Shown here piece by piece: positions 8,592-17,701 of a DNA stretch of 64,000 nt (position 1 is its first letter; each line of letters begins with the position of its first letter). The translations under genes were made by a program, and so were the position numbers. The notes beneath the pieces are model-generated. The model worked only from the letters and a program-made list of their open reading frames with translations. It was not told the origin of the DNA and did not search any database. Source of the stretch: Chthoniobacter flavus (lineage in GTDB: Bacteria > Verrucomicrobiota > Verrucomicrobiia > Chthoniobacterales > JACTMZ01); NCBI GenBank assembly GCA_945878135.1, contig CAMDUL010000014.1, forward strand, positions 1 through 64,000. The letters run 5' to 3'.

Positions 8592-9599
8592 ATGGAAGAC
8601 GAGGGGGGAAAGTCCGGCATGACCGGATGGGAAGGACGCAAACGTGGTTGCCTGCTCGGCGCTTTCCTGGGCGATGCCTTGGCCATGCCGGCGCACTGGT
8701 ATTACGACCGCGCCGCGTTGGCGCGGGATTACGGGCGGGTGACAGACCTCGTTGCCCCGAAAAATCCGCATGCGGACAGCATCCTTTGGCGTTCGAGCTA
8801 CGCGGCACCGAACGCCAAAGGGGAAATCTTGCATGACCAGGCGCAATATTGGGGAAAGCGCGGAGTGCACTATCACCAGTTTCTGCGCGCCGGGGAAAAC
8901 ACGCTGAATATGCAACTCGCCCTCGAGCTGCTGGCTTCGCTCCGGGCGTGCGGCGCATACGACGCCCGCGATTACACGCGGCGTTACATCGAATTCATGA
9001 CCACTCCCGGACGCCACCGCGACACTTACATCGAGGAATGTCACCGGAATTTCTTCACCAAGTATGCGCGCGGCAAGAAACCGGAGGATTGCGGGGGCGA
9101 AGACATCCACATCGGCGGTCTCGCGCACGTGCCGATTCTGGCTGTCTGGTATGCCGATGATGAAGCCGCCGCGTTGGCCGCCGTGCGCGAGCACGTGCGG
9201 GTCACGCATCGCGGCGAGTTGGTGGAAACAGCGGCGCGTGACTTGACCAAAATGCTGCTGGCCATCCTCAACGGCGCTGGCGTGCGCGAGAGCATCGAAA
9301 AGTTCGGCAATGGCTGGGTCGGACGCCAAAAGCTCGAAGCTTGGGCAAAGCGGACGGACGAGGAAGTCGTCGGCGGCATCCTGAGTCCGGCGTGCTATTT
9401 GGAGGATTCGTTTCCCGCCTCTTTGTTTCTCGCTTGGGAATACGCCGACAGTCTCGAGAACGCGTTGGTGGCCAACACCAACCTCGGCGGCGACAACTGC
9501 CATCGCGGGATCGTCGTGGGTGCGTTGGTCGGCGCGGGAGGCGCGCCCGTGCCGGAGCGCTGGGAGAAGGCTCTTCTTGGCCGGGAGTTGCTGGCGTGA
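8592..9599 (+). CDS. ADP-ribosylglycohydrolase-like protein
   Basis: The 335-aa product belongs to the ADP-ribosyl-glycohydrolase/crystallin J1 superfamily, di-Mg2+ enzymes that remove ADP-ribose from proteins or small molecules. The N-terminal signature GDALAMPAHW is near residues 27-36. The C-terminal signature reads NTNLGGDNCHRG near residues 298-309; canonical ARH proteins have GGDTD there, whereas the J1-like subgroup has GGxNxHRG. It therefore probably belongs to that subgroup and may differ in metal binding. A second ATG at 8619 is an alternative start. The stop overlaps the next gene's GTG by GTGA, so the two are translationally coupled. No partner toxin of the DarT or DraT type is nearby. 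Confidence 0.8.
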   Translation: MEDEGGKSGMTGWEGRKRGCLLGAFLGDALAMPAHWYYDRAALARDYGRVTDLVAPKNPHADSILWRSSYAAPNAKGEILHDQAQYWGKRGVHYHQFLRAGENTLNMQLALELLASLRACGAYDARDYTRRYIEFMTTPGRHRDTYIEECHRNFFTKYARGKKPEDCGGEDIHIGGLAHVPILAVWYADDEAAALAAVREHVRVTHRGELVETAARDLTKMLLAILNGAGVRESIEKFGNGWVGRQKLEAWAKRTDEEVVGGILSPACYLEDSFPASLFLAWEYADSLENALVANTNLGGDNCHRGIVVGALVGAGGAPVPERWEKALLGRELLA

Positions 9600-10309
9600 G
9601 GCGAAGGGCGTCTCTTTTCTCTCTGCTGCTGTCCGGATGCGTCAGCTCTCCGGAGATTCCGCCGGAAGTCCGGAAGGAGACGCATCGCGTCGAGGCGGGC
9701 GGCGAATCCGTCGCGGTTGATTTTTATTTCCGCCCCGGTGCGAAGCCGCGGCCACTGACGGTTGTCGTTCACGGCTTCTTGGCCAACAAGGACCGCATGG
9801 CGCATTGGGGCGTCTTGCTCGCGCGCGAAGGCTTCATCGTCGCCGTGCCGACCAATCCGACCTTGGCGAACGACGGGCGCAATACGGAGGCCATTGTCGG
9901 TCTGGTCGAGCTGGGGCGTGCCGGACGTTGGCCGGTCGGGGCCGGGACGGACGGACGCGTGGCGCTGGTTGGTTTCTCGCGCGGAGGATTCGAGACGATC
10001 TTGGCTGCGGCGGAGTTGGGCGAGGTGGTCGATGCGTGGGTCGGACTCGATCCGGTGGATCGTGACGGCAAGGGGCGCCTCGCTGCGCCCAAAGTCCGCG
10101 CTCCCGGGCTGGCCTTGCTCGCCGATCCCGCACCGCTCAACGCCAACGGCAACGCGCGCGGGATGCTGTCCGCTTATGGTGGTGAGTTGCAGGTGGTGCG
10201 CCTACGCGACACGGGTCACCTCGACGCCGAGTCGCCGCGCAGCAACGGACAGTTCGCCGAGTTCAAGCGACGCGCGCTGGCATTTTTGCGGCGGGTTTTT
10301 GAAATGTAG
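9596..10309 (+). CDS. Lipoprotein alpha/beta-hydrolase
   Basis: Starting at GTG 9596, the 237-aa product opens with RRRASLFSLLLSGC, a lipoprotein signal with Cys15 as the acylated residue. An alpha/beta-hydrolase fold follows: VVVHGF (oxyanion region), the nucleophile elbow GFSRG (Ser of GxSxG) and a late Asp/His pair in DTGHLD. It resembles the PET hydrolase/chlorophyllase-like dienelactone hydrolase group. The frame is open far upstream inside the preceding gene, but only the GTG gives a signal peptide, and it overlaps the previous stop codon. The TAG stop codon is formed by the GTAG head of a REP element. Substrate unknown. Confidence 0.8.
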   Translation: MRRRASLFSLLLSGCVSSPEIPPEVRKETHRVEAGGESVAVDFYFRPGAKPRPLTVVVHGFLANKDRMAHWGVLLAREGFIVAVPTNPTLANDGRNTEAIVGLVELGRAGRWPVGAGTDGRVALVGFSRGGFETILAAAELGEVVDAWVGLDPVDRDGKGRLAAPKVRAPGLALLADPAPLNANGNARGMLSAYGGELQVVRLRDTGHLDAESPRSNGQFAEFKRRALAFLRRVFEM

Positions 10310-10329
10310 CGGCGGGCTGTGACCGTCGG
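10305..10329 (+). repeat. REP element overlapping a stop codon (family A variant)
   Basis: The 25-bp unit has the GTAG head at 10306-10309 and differs from the 5568 copy at two positions (GGCGGG for GGCGGT and GTCGG for GCCGG). The TAG of its head is the stop codon of the hydrolase gene at 9596-10309, so the element may have replaced or created the original gene end. Confidence 0.75.
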
Positions 10330-10361
10330 TGCTTTATGAACTTCCATGTTCCGGCGGAGGC

Positions 10362-10934
10362 TTATTCCGCGTCGAAAGTCACCACAATCGCCCCGCGCAA
10401 ATCGCCCTCTCGGAAATCGACGGCTTCATCTTGCGGATAGTCACGTTGCAAAGCCGCGCGCACCTTGCCGGGAATCTCCGCGCCGCTTCCGTGGCAGGCG
10501 AGGCAGGTGGCCATGACCGGAACCGGGCGGTAATAGCGCAATTCTTTCGCGCCGTCGTCGGCAGTGAATTCCTTCATCACGGGTTCGGGCGGGGAGAGGG
10601 GATTCCAAGCCGCGAGCCATTCTTCGAGAACCGAGCGGTCCGTGTCATCGGGTGCGTTGGCGGGGTTGCGGACGCGCAAGGCGGTGCGGCGGACATTTTT
10701 GACCTGCGGGAATTCATCCGCCACTTCGGCGGTGAGAGGCAGGGCTTCGAGGCGGCAATAAGCGATGGCGGCTTCGGGCCCTTCGCTCGCGATTTTTTCC
10801 TGCAGGGTGGTCATCAATCCGGCGAACAGGCGCGCGGCCACTTGACCGCCGATTTCCCCCGGGGACGGATCCGCGGCAAGGACGGTGGCGGCGAGCGCGC
10901 CGCTGGCCACCATGATGCGGCGGAGGGTGGTCAT
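10362..10934 (-). CDS. Exported c-type haem protein, Tll0287-like (DUF3365)
   Basis: The 190-aa product starts [20 protein letters not shown], a Sec signal. One haem-attachment motif CLACH lies at residues 144-148, preceded by the KELRYYRPV segment typical of the Tll0287-like domain. These are periplasmic haem sensor or electron-carrier domains. The ATG overlaps the pckG stop codon (ATGA), so the two are translationally coupled. The functional link to PEP carboxykinase is not evident. Confidence 0.8.
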   Translation of the reverse strand: MTTLRRIMVASGALAATVLAADPSPGEIGGQVAARLFAGLMTTLQEKIASEGPEAAIAYCRLEALPLTAEVADEFPQVKNVRRTALRVRNPANAPDDTDRSVLEEWLAAWNPLSPPEPVMKEFTADDGAKELRYYRPVPVMATCLACHGSGAEIPGKVRAALQRDYPQDEAVDFREGDLRGAIVVTFDAE

Positions 10935-12730
10935 GCCAGCGCGCGGAGGTTTTTCTCCTCCTCGGCCGCGAGTTCGGCGGGGAATTTTTCCCCGAGCGAG
11001 GCGAAGAACCCGTCGTTGGAATGCACCTGCTCGCCGAGGATGACGGGATTCTCGGCCATGAGCTGTTCGAAACGTTGTTCCGGATAGTCCAGACCGCGCC
11101 AGTCGAGATCCGCGTGGCGCGGCACGACGCCGAGCGGGCTCGGGCGGCCGTCCGCGGTGCCGCGGCAGCGTCCGATGATCCACAAAAGGACGCGCAGGTT
11201 TTCCCCGAAGCCGGGCCAGAAAAATTTCCCGTTGCCGTCCTTGCGGAACCAATTGACGTGGAAGATGCGCGGTTTTTTTGCGCCGAATTTCCCTCCCATG
11301 TCGAGCCAATGCCGGAAGTAGTCGCCCATGTGGTAGCCGCAAAAAGGCAGCATGGCCATCGGGTCGCGGCGCAACGCTCCGACCTTGCCTTCGGCCGCGG
11401 CGGTCTGCTCGGACGAAAGCGTGGCCCCGGTGAAGGTGCCGTGGTTCCAATCGCGCGTCTCGAAGACCAGCGGAATGTCATTCATGCGGCGTCCGCCGAA
11501 AATGATCGCATCGACCGGGACTCCGTCCGGATTTTCCCACTGCGGATCGATCGACGGGCAATTTTTCGCCGGTGCGGTGAAGCGCGAATTCGGATGCGAG
11601 GAAGGCTTGCCGCATCCGGGGGTCCAGTCTTCGCCCAGCCAGCTGATCAAATGTCCCGGCGGTTCCTCGGTCATGCCCTCCCACCAGACATCGCCGTCGT
11701 CGGTCAGGGCCACATTGGTGAAAATGCTGTCCTTGCGGCAGGATTCCATGGCGTTGGGGTTCGTCCTGTAGGACGTGCCCGGCGCCACACCGAACCAGCC
11801 GGCCTCGGGATTGATGCCGCGCGGCTGGCCGTCCGGTCCCGGCACGATCCAGGCGATATCGTCCCCGACCGTGGTGATTTTGCAGTCCTTGAGCGCATCG
11901 GGCGGGACGAGCATGGCGAAATTTGTTTTGCCGCAGGCGCTGGGGAACGCGGCGGTGACATAACTTTTTTTCCCGTCCGGCGTTTCGATGCCGAGGATGA
12001 GCATGTGCTCGGCCATCCAGCCCTCGTCGCGTCCGATGGCGGAGGCGATGCGCAGGGCGAGGCACTTTTTGCCGAGCAAGGCATTCCCCCCGTAACCGCT
12101 GCCGTAGCTCATGATGAGCCTTTCTTCGGGGAAGTGGGTGATGAAAGTGTTGTCCGGATTGCAGGGCCACGGGACGTCCTCCTGCCCTGCGGCCAGCGGG
12201 CTGCCGACGGAGTGCAGGCATTTGACGAAAAATCCGTCCGCCCCGAGCGCATCGAGAACCGGACGGCCCATGCGTGTCATGATGCGCATGTTGACCGCCA
12301 CGTAAGGGGAGTCCGTGATTTCGACGCCGATGCGCGCGATCTTCGAGCCGACCGGGCCCATGCTGAACGGGATGACATACATGGTGCGGCCTGTCATGCA
12401 GCCTTCGTAGAGCCCGTGCAGCTTTTCCTTCATCACTGCGGGGTCTTCCCAATTGTTGGTCGGACCGGCGTCGTCCTTCGACTGGCTGCAGATGAAGGTC
12501 CGTTTCTCGACGCGGGCCACGTCGCGCGGATCGGAGCGGACAAGCAGGCAGTTGGGGCGCTTCTGCTCGTTCAGACGGATGGCCGACCCGGAAGCAATCA
12601 TGAGCTGGCGCAAGCGCCTGTCCTCCGCCTCGGACCCGTCGCACCAGACAACATCATCCGGCCTGCAGAGTTGGCGGACTTCTTCGACCCAATCGAGTAA
12701 GGCTTGGTTGGCGGTCGGAGGAACAGACAT
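10931..12730 (-). CDS. pckG: Phosphoenolpyruvate carboxykinase (GTP)
   Basis: PckG converts oxaloacetate plus GTP to PEP, GDP and CO2, the first committed step of gluconeogenesis. The 599-aa product is normal for the GTP family. It has the kinase-1 P-loop with active cysteine, FPSACGKTN, and the segments VGDDIAWI and [12 protein letters not shown]. The frame begins 12 codons earlier at 12766; I prefer the ATG giving [14 protein letters not shown], although MPTAPDRS is possible. It lies divergent from the ABC operon with about 125 bp between the starts, so a shared regulatory region is likely. Confidence 0.95.
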   Translation of the reverse strand: MSVPPTANQALLDWVEEVRQLCRPDDVVWCDGSEAEDRRLRQLMIASGSAIRLNEQKRPNCLLVRSDPRDVARVEKRTFICSQSKDDAGPTNNWEDPAVMKEKLHGLYEGCMTGRTMYVIPFSMGPVGSKIARIGVEITDSPYVAVNMRIMTRMGRPVLDALGADGFFVKCLHSVGSPLAAGQEDVPWPCNPDNTFITHFPEERLIMSYGSGYGGNALLGKKCLALRIASAIGRDEGWMAEHMLILGIETPDGKKSYVTAAFPSACGKTNFAMLVPPDALKDCKITTVGDDIAWIVPGPDGQPRGINPEAGWFGVAPGTSYRTNPNAMESCRKDSIFTNVALTDDGDVWWEGMTEEPPGHLISWLGEDWTPGCGKPSSHPNSRFTAPAKNCPSIDPQWENPDGVPVDAIIFGGRRMNDIPLVFETRDWNHGTFTGATLSSEQTAAAEGKVGALRRDPMAMLPFCGYHMGDYFRHWLDMGGKFGAKKPRIFHVNWFRKDGNGKFFWPGFGENLRVLLWIIGRCRGTADGRPSPLGVVPRHADLDWRGLDYPEQRFEQLMAENPVILGEQVHSNDGFFASLGEKFPAELAAEEEKNLRALA

Positions 12731-12855
12731 CTTTTCATCTTCGCTCCGGTCGGGGGCCGTTGGCAACGTCCGCCGCTCCCATATTTTTTTGAACGCCTTG
12801 CCGGGGTGATTTGTCGCACACTACGCACGCGGGCGCAGGCCCACGCGCTCGGTTT

Positions 12856-13818
12856 ATGATCAAAGTCGAGGATCTGAGGAAAAATTTCGGGACCAAGGCT
12901 GCGGTGGACGGCGTGTCCTTCAATGTCGAGAAAGGGGAAATCCTCGGTTTTCTCGGGCCCAATGGTGCGGGCAAGTCGACGACCATGCGGATCCTCACCG
13001 GGTTTCTCCCGCCGACGTCCGGCTCGGCCGAGGTGGACGGGTTCGATCTCGAGGACCAGCCGGTCGAAGCCAAGCGGCTCATCGGTTACCTGCCGGAGAA
13101 CGCGCCGTGCTACGACGACATGTTCGTGTCGGGTTTTCTCAAATTTTGCGGCGAAGCACGCGGTTTGCGCGGGGGCAAACTCAATGACGCCGTCGGCCGC
13201 GCCATCGCCACCTGTTTCCTCGAGCCGGTGGCTCACCAGAGCATCGACACGCTGTCGAAAGGTTACCGTCACCGCACCTGTCTGGCCCAAGCCATCCTGC
13301 ACGATCCTCCCGTGCTGGTGCTCGACGAGCCGACCGACGGGCTCGACCCGAACCAGAAACACGAGGTGCGTTCGCTCATCCGGCGGATGGGCAAGGACAA
13401 GGCCATCATTTTTTCCACCCACATCCTCGAGGAAGTGGAGGCGGTGTGCACGCGGGCCATCATCATCGACCGCGGGCGCATCGTGGCCAACGGCACGCCG
13501 GACGAATTGAAAGGCCGGGCGTCGGGGGCGGGGACGATTGTGCTGCGCGCGGCGGACCGGGGGGGCGCCGCGCTGCGGCCATTTTTGGAGAAAGTGGAGG
13601 GGTGCTCTGCGGTGGAGGTGCTGGAGGAACAGCCGGCTGTTCTGCGGCTGCGTCCGAAAGATGCCTCCACCGCATCAGGCCTCGCCGCGCGCGTGCACGA
13701 ATTGGCCGTGCGCGAAAAATGGAAACTCATCGAGCTGCGCATCGAGGAGGGGCGTCTCGATGATGTCTTCCGCTCGATCACGCTGCCGGATACGGCGCCG
13801 GGGAGGGACGCAAAATGA
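12856..13818 (+). CDS. ABC transporter ATP-binding protein (GldA/CcmA-like)
   Basis: The 320-aa ATPase has Walker A GPNGAGKST at about residues 34-42, a signature LSKGYRHR in place of LSGGQ, and Walker B VLVLDEPTDGLDP. The C-terminal 90 residues are the extra domain usual in ABC-2 export ATPases. It starts an operon with a permease, a GldG-like protein and a DUF4340 protein, the arrangement linked to gliding motility in Bacteroidota but widespread in non-gliding phyla. The ATG at 12856 directly precedes IKVEDL; the frame runs upstream to 12811. A REPIN interrupts the 112-bp gap to the permease. Confidence 0.92.
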   Translation: MIKVEDLRKNFGTKAAVDGVSFNVEKGEILGFLGPNGAGKSTTMRILTGFLPPTSGSAEVDGFDLEDQPVEAKRLIGYLPENAPCYDDMFVSGFLKFCGEARGLRGGKLNDAVGRAIATCFLEPVAHQSIDTLSKGYRHRTCLAQAILHDPPVLVLDEPTDGLDPNQKHEVRSLIRRMGKDKAIIFSTHILEEVEAVCTRAIIIDRGRIVANGTPDELKGRASGAGTIVLRAADRGGAALRPFLEKVEGCSAVEVLEEQPAVLRLRPKDASTASGLAARVHELAVREKWKLIELRIEEGRLDDVFRSITLPDTAPGRDAK

Positions 13819-13843
13819 GCAAGCGTTGCCTTTCGTCTGATTT

Positions 13844-13914
13844 TGTAGCGGCGGTCTGTGACCGCCGGAACATGCGAACAAGTAAGGCACCGGCGGTCAC
13901 AGACCGCCGCTACA
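13844..13914. repeat. REPIN: perfect 25-bp inverted pair of REP elements (family A)
   Basis: Arms 13844-13868 and 13890-13914 are perfect reverse complements, separated by 21 bp. Each arm is itself a GTAG-headed hairpin with an 8-bp stem, so the element can fold as an outer TGTAG/CTACA stem with two hairpins or as one long cruciform. It lies between the ATPase and permease genes of one operon, 25 bp after the stop and 16 bp before the next ATG, so it is transcribed and may affect the ATPase-to-permease ratio or mRNA stability. Confidence 0.9.
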
Positions 13915-13930
13915 ACCAGGGGGACGGGAA

Positions 13931-14674
13931 ATGAACTGCTTCGGCAACATCTGGTCGGTGGCCAAGCGGGAGCTCTCCGGCACGGTTTCTTCCCCCGTGG
14001 CCTATGTCTTTATCGTCATCTTTCTCCTCCTCTCCGCTTTCTTCACTTTCATGATCGGCGGATTCTTCGAGCGCGGACAGGCTTCGCTGGCCTCGTTCTT
14101 CGGCTGGCATCCGTGGTTGTATCTTTTTCTCGTTCCGGCCGTGGGCATGCGCATGTGGGCCGAGGAGAGGCGCTCGGGCACCATCGAGTTGCTTCTCACC
14201 CTGCCGGTCACCGCGTGGCAGGCCATTGTCGGGAAATTTCTCGCCTATCTGATCATCATTGCCGTTGCCCTTCTTCTGACCTTCCCGGTCTGGATCACGG
14301 TCAATTATCTCGGCGCCCCCGACAACGGCATCATCGTGGCCGGCTACACCGGAAGCCTGCTGCTCGCTGCGTCGTATCTCGCGGTCACCTCGTTCACTTC
14401 GGCCCTGACGCGGAATCAGGTGGTCAGCTTCATCCTCGCGGTGGTCATCTGTCTCTTCCTCATCCTTGCCGGCTGGCCACCGGTCCTGAACCTGCTCCAC
14501 CGCGTCTTCAGTCCGGGTCTGATCGACTTCGTGGCCGCGTTCAGCGTCATGACCCATTTCGACAGCATCCAGCGTGGCGTCCTCGACCTGCGCGACATCA
14601 TCTTTTTTCTTTCCGTGATCCTCTTCTTTCTCTTCGCCACCCATGCCGTGCTCCTCGCGCGGCGTGCCGGCTGA
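13931..14674 (+). CDS. ABC-2 type transporter permease (GldF-like)
   Basis: The 247-aa product has six predicted membrane helices (for example residues 20-45, 58-75, 103-125, 137-160, 168-190 and 220-242). The RRSGTIELLLTLPVT segment after the second helix is characteristic of ABC-2 permeases of the GldF/NosY type. It pairs with the ATPase upstream and with the GldG-like gene 6 bp downstream. The transported substrate is unknown. Confidence 0.9.
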   Translation: MNCFGNIWSVAKRELSGTVSSPVAYVFIVIFLLLSAFFTFMIGGFFERGQASLASFFGWHPWLYLFLVPAVGMRMWAEERRSGTIELLLTLPVTAWQAIVGKFLAYLIIIAVALLLTFPVWITVNYLGAPDNGIIVAGYTGSLLLAASYLAVTSFTSALTRNQVVSFILAVVICLFLILAGWPPVLNLLHRVFSPGLIDFVAAFSVMTHFDSIQRGVLDLRDIIFFLSVILFFLFATHAVLLARRAG

Positions 14675-14680
14675 TCCGTC

Positions 14681-16534
14681 ATGAAGAAGCGCCGGTTCGA
14701 CTCTCCCCTCAGCGCCGCCGCGGTCGTTGCCGCCATGCTCGTCTTGCTTGTCGGGCTGAATGTGGTCGGTTCCCGGCTGCCATGGCGCGCCGATCTCACC
14801 GAGGAACGGGCCTTCACGCTGAGCGAGGGCGCGCGCCGGATCCTGGCCAATCTGAAATCCCCCGTGCAGGTGCGCTTTTACTACAGCCAAAGCGACGAGG
14901 CCATGCCCATGGCGCTGAAAAACTACGCGCAGAGCGTCAACGACCTGCTCGATGCCATGGCGGCCGCTTCGGGCGGCAGGTTCCAAGTCGAGTGCCTCGA
15001 TCCCGTCCCGGATTCCGATGCCGAGGATTCCGCCCGGCTCGACGGGGTGGATCCCCAGGTCTTCCCCGATGGAGACCGCATTTATCTCGGACTCGGATTT
15101 TCGCAGCTCGACCGGAAATCGGCGCTGCCCTTTCTCGCCCCCGACCGCGAGCGATTGCTCGAGTATGACATCGCGCGCGCCATCAACGCGGTGACCAATG
15201 CGCGCAAGCCGCTCGTCGGATTGCTCACCCCGTTGGCCACCGGCCCGCTGCCCGGGATGATGATGGAGCGTATTCCCTCGGCCGGCGTATTCTTCGAGGA
15301 GTTGCGCCGCGCCTTCGAGGTCCGGGAGATCCCGTTCGACACGACCGCGATTCCCCCGGACATCGGAACTCTTGTCGTCGTGCACCCGCGGCAGATTTCC
15401 GAGGCTACGGAGTATGCCATCGACCAGTTCGTCCTGCGCGGCGGCAAGCTGGTCGCATTCCTCGACCCGATGTGCGCGATGGACACGCCGCCGGGCGGGC
15501 CGATGGCGGGAATGGCCCCGCCCAGCGTCTCGACTCTGGCAAAACTGCTCCCGGCGTGGGGCGTGCGCTTCAACACCTCCGAAATCGTGGTCGACATGCA
15601 GAACGTGGGCCACACGCGCCGCGGACGCGCCCCCGGCATCCTCGCGCTCGGCCCCGATGCGCTCGATACCGATTCCGTGGTGACAGGCGGTGTGGACAGT
15701 CTCTTCATGGCCTTGGCCGGCGCCTACCAAGGCGAGGCGCCGGAGGGGTTGGCGCGCACGGTGCTCGTCTTTTCCTCCCGGCAATCGGAGTTGGCCGACC
15801 CGTCTTTCACGCAGAGTTCGCCGCAGATGGTCGAACGCAATTTCAAACCCAGCGGGGCCGAATACGCCTTGGCCGTGAAGCTCGAGGGCGAGTTCAAAAC
15901 CGCCTTCCCGCAGGGGCGGCCCGGGACGGAACCCTCGCCCGATCCCGCTGCGGAACCCGGACTGCAGGCCTCATCGTCCCCGACCACCGTCTATCTGGTC
16001 GGCGACGTCGACATGCTCTTCGATCCGCTGGCCGTCGCCGAGGTGCCCACGCCCTTCGGCCGCCCCGTGGTGGTGCCGGCCAACGGGAACATCGATCTGG
16101 CGCAGTCGATGGTCGAGCAACTGGCCGGCGGCGACGACCTCGCCTCGGTGCGCAGCCGCGCGTCCCGCGACCGGCCGTTCACCGTGGTCAAACGCCTGCA
16201 GGCCGAGGCGGAGGGAAAATTCCGCGACAAAATCTCCGAGCTCGAGCAGGGACTCAACGAAACGCAGGCGCGGCTCGCGGAGTTGGAGCGCGGCAAGGAT
16301 GCCGGCCAGCAGTTCATCCTCACCCCCGAGCAGCAGGAGGAAATCAAAGCCTTCCGCCGGAAAGAGGCCGAGGCGAAAAAGGAACTCAAGGAAGTGCGCA
16401 AAACCCTGCGTCGCGAGGTCGATGCCCTCGAGCAACGTGTCAAATGGAGCAACATTCTGGCCATGCCGCTCATCGTGGCGGCCGCCGGCCTGCTCATCGC
16501 TTTCTTCCGGCACCGGAGACAGAGTGCCCGCTGA
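14681..16534 (+). CDS. GldG-family ABC auxiliary protein
   Basis: The 617-aa product has one N-terminal membrane helix (about residues 12-32) and a large extracytoplasmic GldG/DUF7088-like domain. It carries the characteristic FTLSEG, RFYYSQ and FLDPM segments. A charged coiled coil follows at about residues 510-580, and a C-terminal helix at about 590-610 precedes a basic tail. Such proteins are encoded with GldA/GldF-type ABC exporters and resemble the eukaryotic IFT52-type domain. It lies 6 bp after the permease and 3 bp before the DUF4340 gene. Confidence 0.88.
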   Translation: MKKRRFDSPLSAAAVVAAMLVLLVGLNVVGSRLPWRADLTEERAFTLSEGARRILANLKSPVQVRFYYSQSDEAMPMALKNYAQSVNDLLDAMAAASGGRFQVECLDPVPDSDAEDSARLDGVDPQVFPDGDRIYLGLGFSQLDRKSALPFLAPDRERLLEYDIARAINAVTNARKPLVGLLTPLATGPLPGMMMERIPSAGVFFEELRRAFEVREIPFDTTAIPPDIGTLVVVHPRQISEATEYAIDQFVLRGGKLVAFLDPMCAMDTPPGGPMAGMAPPSVSTLAKLLPAWGVRFNTSEIVVDMQNVGHTRRGRAPGILALGPDALDTDSVVTGGVDSLFMALAGAYQGEAPEGLARTVLVFSSRQSELADPSFTQSSPQMVERNFKPSGAEYALAVKLEGEFKTAFPQGRPGTEPSPDPAAEPGLQASSSPTTVYLVGDVDMLFDPLAVAEVPTPFGRPVVVPANGNIDLAQSMVEQLAGGDDLASVRSRASRDRPFTVVKRLQAEAEGKFRDKISELEQGLNETQARLAELERGKDAGQQFILTPEQQEEIKAFRRKEAEAKKELKEVRKTLRREVDALEQRVKWSNILAMPLIVAAAGLLIAFFRHRRQSAR

Positions 16535-16537
16535 GCC

Positions 16538-17611
16538 ATGAAGGGATCGACGTTTCTTCTCCTCCTCTTCACCGCGGCCGTCTTCGCCGCCCTCGCCGTG
16601 TATCAGCACCGCTCCGAACGCGACAGGTGGCGGGAACAGGCGGTTGCTCCGGGCTCGAGGATCCACGGGGAATTCCCGGTCAACGACGTGGCTGCGATCA
16701 CGCTGTCCGGGCCGGAGGGCCGCGTCACCTTGCAACGCGGAGCGAACGGCTGGGGCGTGGCGGAGCGGGCCGGTGCACCGGCTGATTTCGAGCTGCTCTC
16801 CGCGCTCATCCTCAAGATCTCCGGCCTCGAGGCCCTGCAAAGCATCCCGGTCGGCGAGGCGGACTACGGCGTGCTTGCCTTGCGCAGCGGGGAGGAGGGC
16901 GCCCCGCCCGAAGAGACCGGCACGGTGGTGGAACTCTCCGGCGGCACGGGGCAACCGCTGGCCGCGCTCATCCTCGGCAAAACGCACCTCACCACCCCGC
17001 CAGGCATGCGGCCGGAAACCGGAGGCACGGCGACCGGACGCTATGTCATGCCTGCCGACCGCGGCGGCAATGCCTATCTTGTGGCCGAAACTTTCGCCGG
17101 TTTGGAGACCGCACCCTCCGCCTGGATCGACAAAACCTTCATCCGTCCCGGGCTGCCGCGCCGGGTGGAAGTCCGGTCGAAGGACGGCCAATGGGTCGTC
17201 AGTCGCGAAGCGGCCGGCGCCCCTTGGACCATGGAGGGTCTGGGCAAAAACCAGTCGCTCGACACGGCCAAAGTCGCGGGCATCGATCCGATGTTCACCG
17301 GCCCGGCCCTGGCCGACGTGTCTGACGGTCCGGAAGACCCGCGGGTCAAACCTCTCGGGGAAAATCCGGTGAGCGTCACCGCCGATACCTTCGACGGTGT
17401 GCGCTATGCGCTGACCATCGGACGCGGCGACGGGGACAACTTGCCGGTCCAAGTGACCGCCGAGGCTCTGCCGGACACCGCCGCGCCGGCCGGCGCATTG
17501 GCTGCCGCCGCGAAATTCAAGGACCGCGTGGTCTTCGTCCCGCGCAACTTCGTCGCCCCGTTTCTCCAGGAGCGTGCGGAGCTTTTGGGCGGAGCCGGGG
17601 AAAACCGGTAG
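16538..17611 (+). CDS. DUF4340 domain-containing membrane-anchored protein
   Basis: The 357-aa product has an N-terminal membrane anchor (MKGSTFLLLLFTAAVFAALA) and a soluble domain rich in repeated beta-strand segments. The pattern GEFPVNDVAAITLSG and the ALILGK segment are typical of DUF4340 proteins, which regularly close GldA/F/G-type operons. It starts 3 bp after the GldG-like gene. Molecular function is unknown; an extracytoplasmic role beside the GldG-like partner is likely. Confidence 0.85.
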   Translation: MKGSTFLLLLFTAAVFAALAVYQHRSERDRWREQAVAPGSRIHGEFPVNDVAAITLSGPEGRVTLQRGANGWGVAERAGAPADFELLSALILKISGLEALQSIPVGEADYGVLALRSGEEGAPPEETGTVVELSGGTGQPLAALILGKTHLTTPPGMRPETGGTATGRYVMPADRGGNAYLVAETFAGLETAPSAWIDKTFIRPGLPRRVEVRSKDGQWVVSREAAGAPWTMEGLGKNQSLDTAKVAGIDPMFTGPALADVSDGPEDPRVKPLGENPVSVTADTFDGVRYALTIGRGDGDNLPVQVTAEALPDTAAPAGALAAAAKFKDRVVFVPRNFVAPFLQERAELLGGAGENR

Positions 17612-17650
17612 TGGTGCAGTGGTCGGCCGGCCGCCGCTGCAAAAACAAAA

Positions 17651-17682
17651 CACGCCGCCGGGCACGGGGCCGCGGCGGCGTG
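17651..17682 (-). terminator. Rho-independent terminator of rpoA-rplQ
   Basis: CACGCCGCCG (17651-17660) pairs with CGGCGGCGTG (17673-17682). On the minus strand the stem is followed by TTTTGTTTTTGC, so it ends the rplQ transcript. The plus-strand side has no T tract, so it is weaker for the convergent ABC operon. Confidence 0.8.
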
Positions 17683-17701
17683 GTGTGAGTAATCCGGGAT
17701 T

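Noticed and set aside
13844-13914. The 13844 inverted repeat as a rho-independent terminator
   Set aside because: There is no T tract on either strand and it lies inside an operon whose genes are plainly functionally linked; identical arms occur singly elsewhere.
13910-15784. A 624-codon open frame antisense to the permease and GldG-like genes
   Set aside because: Low-complexity charged composition (HGDE-rich) expected of an antisense frame; no start context or family.
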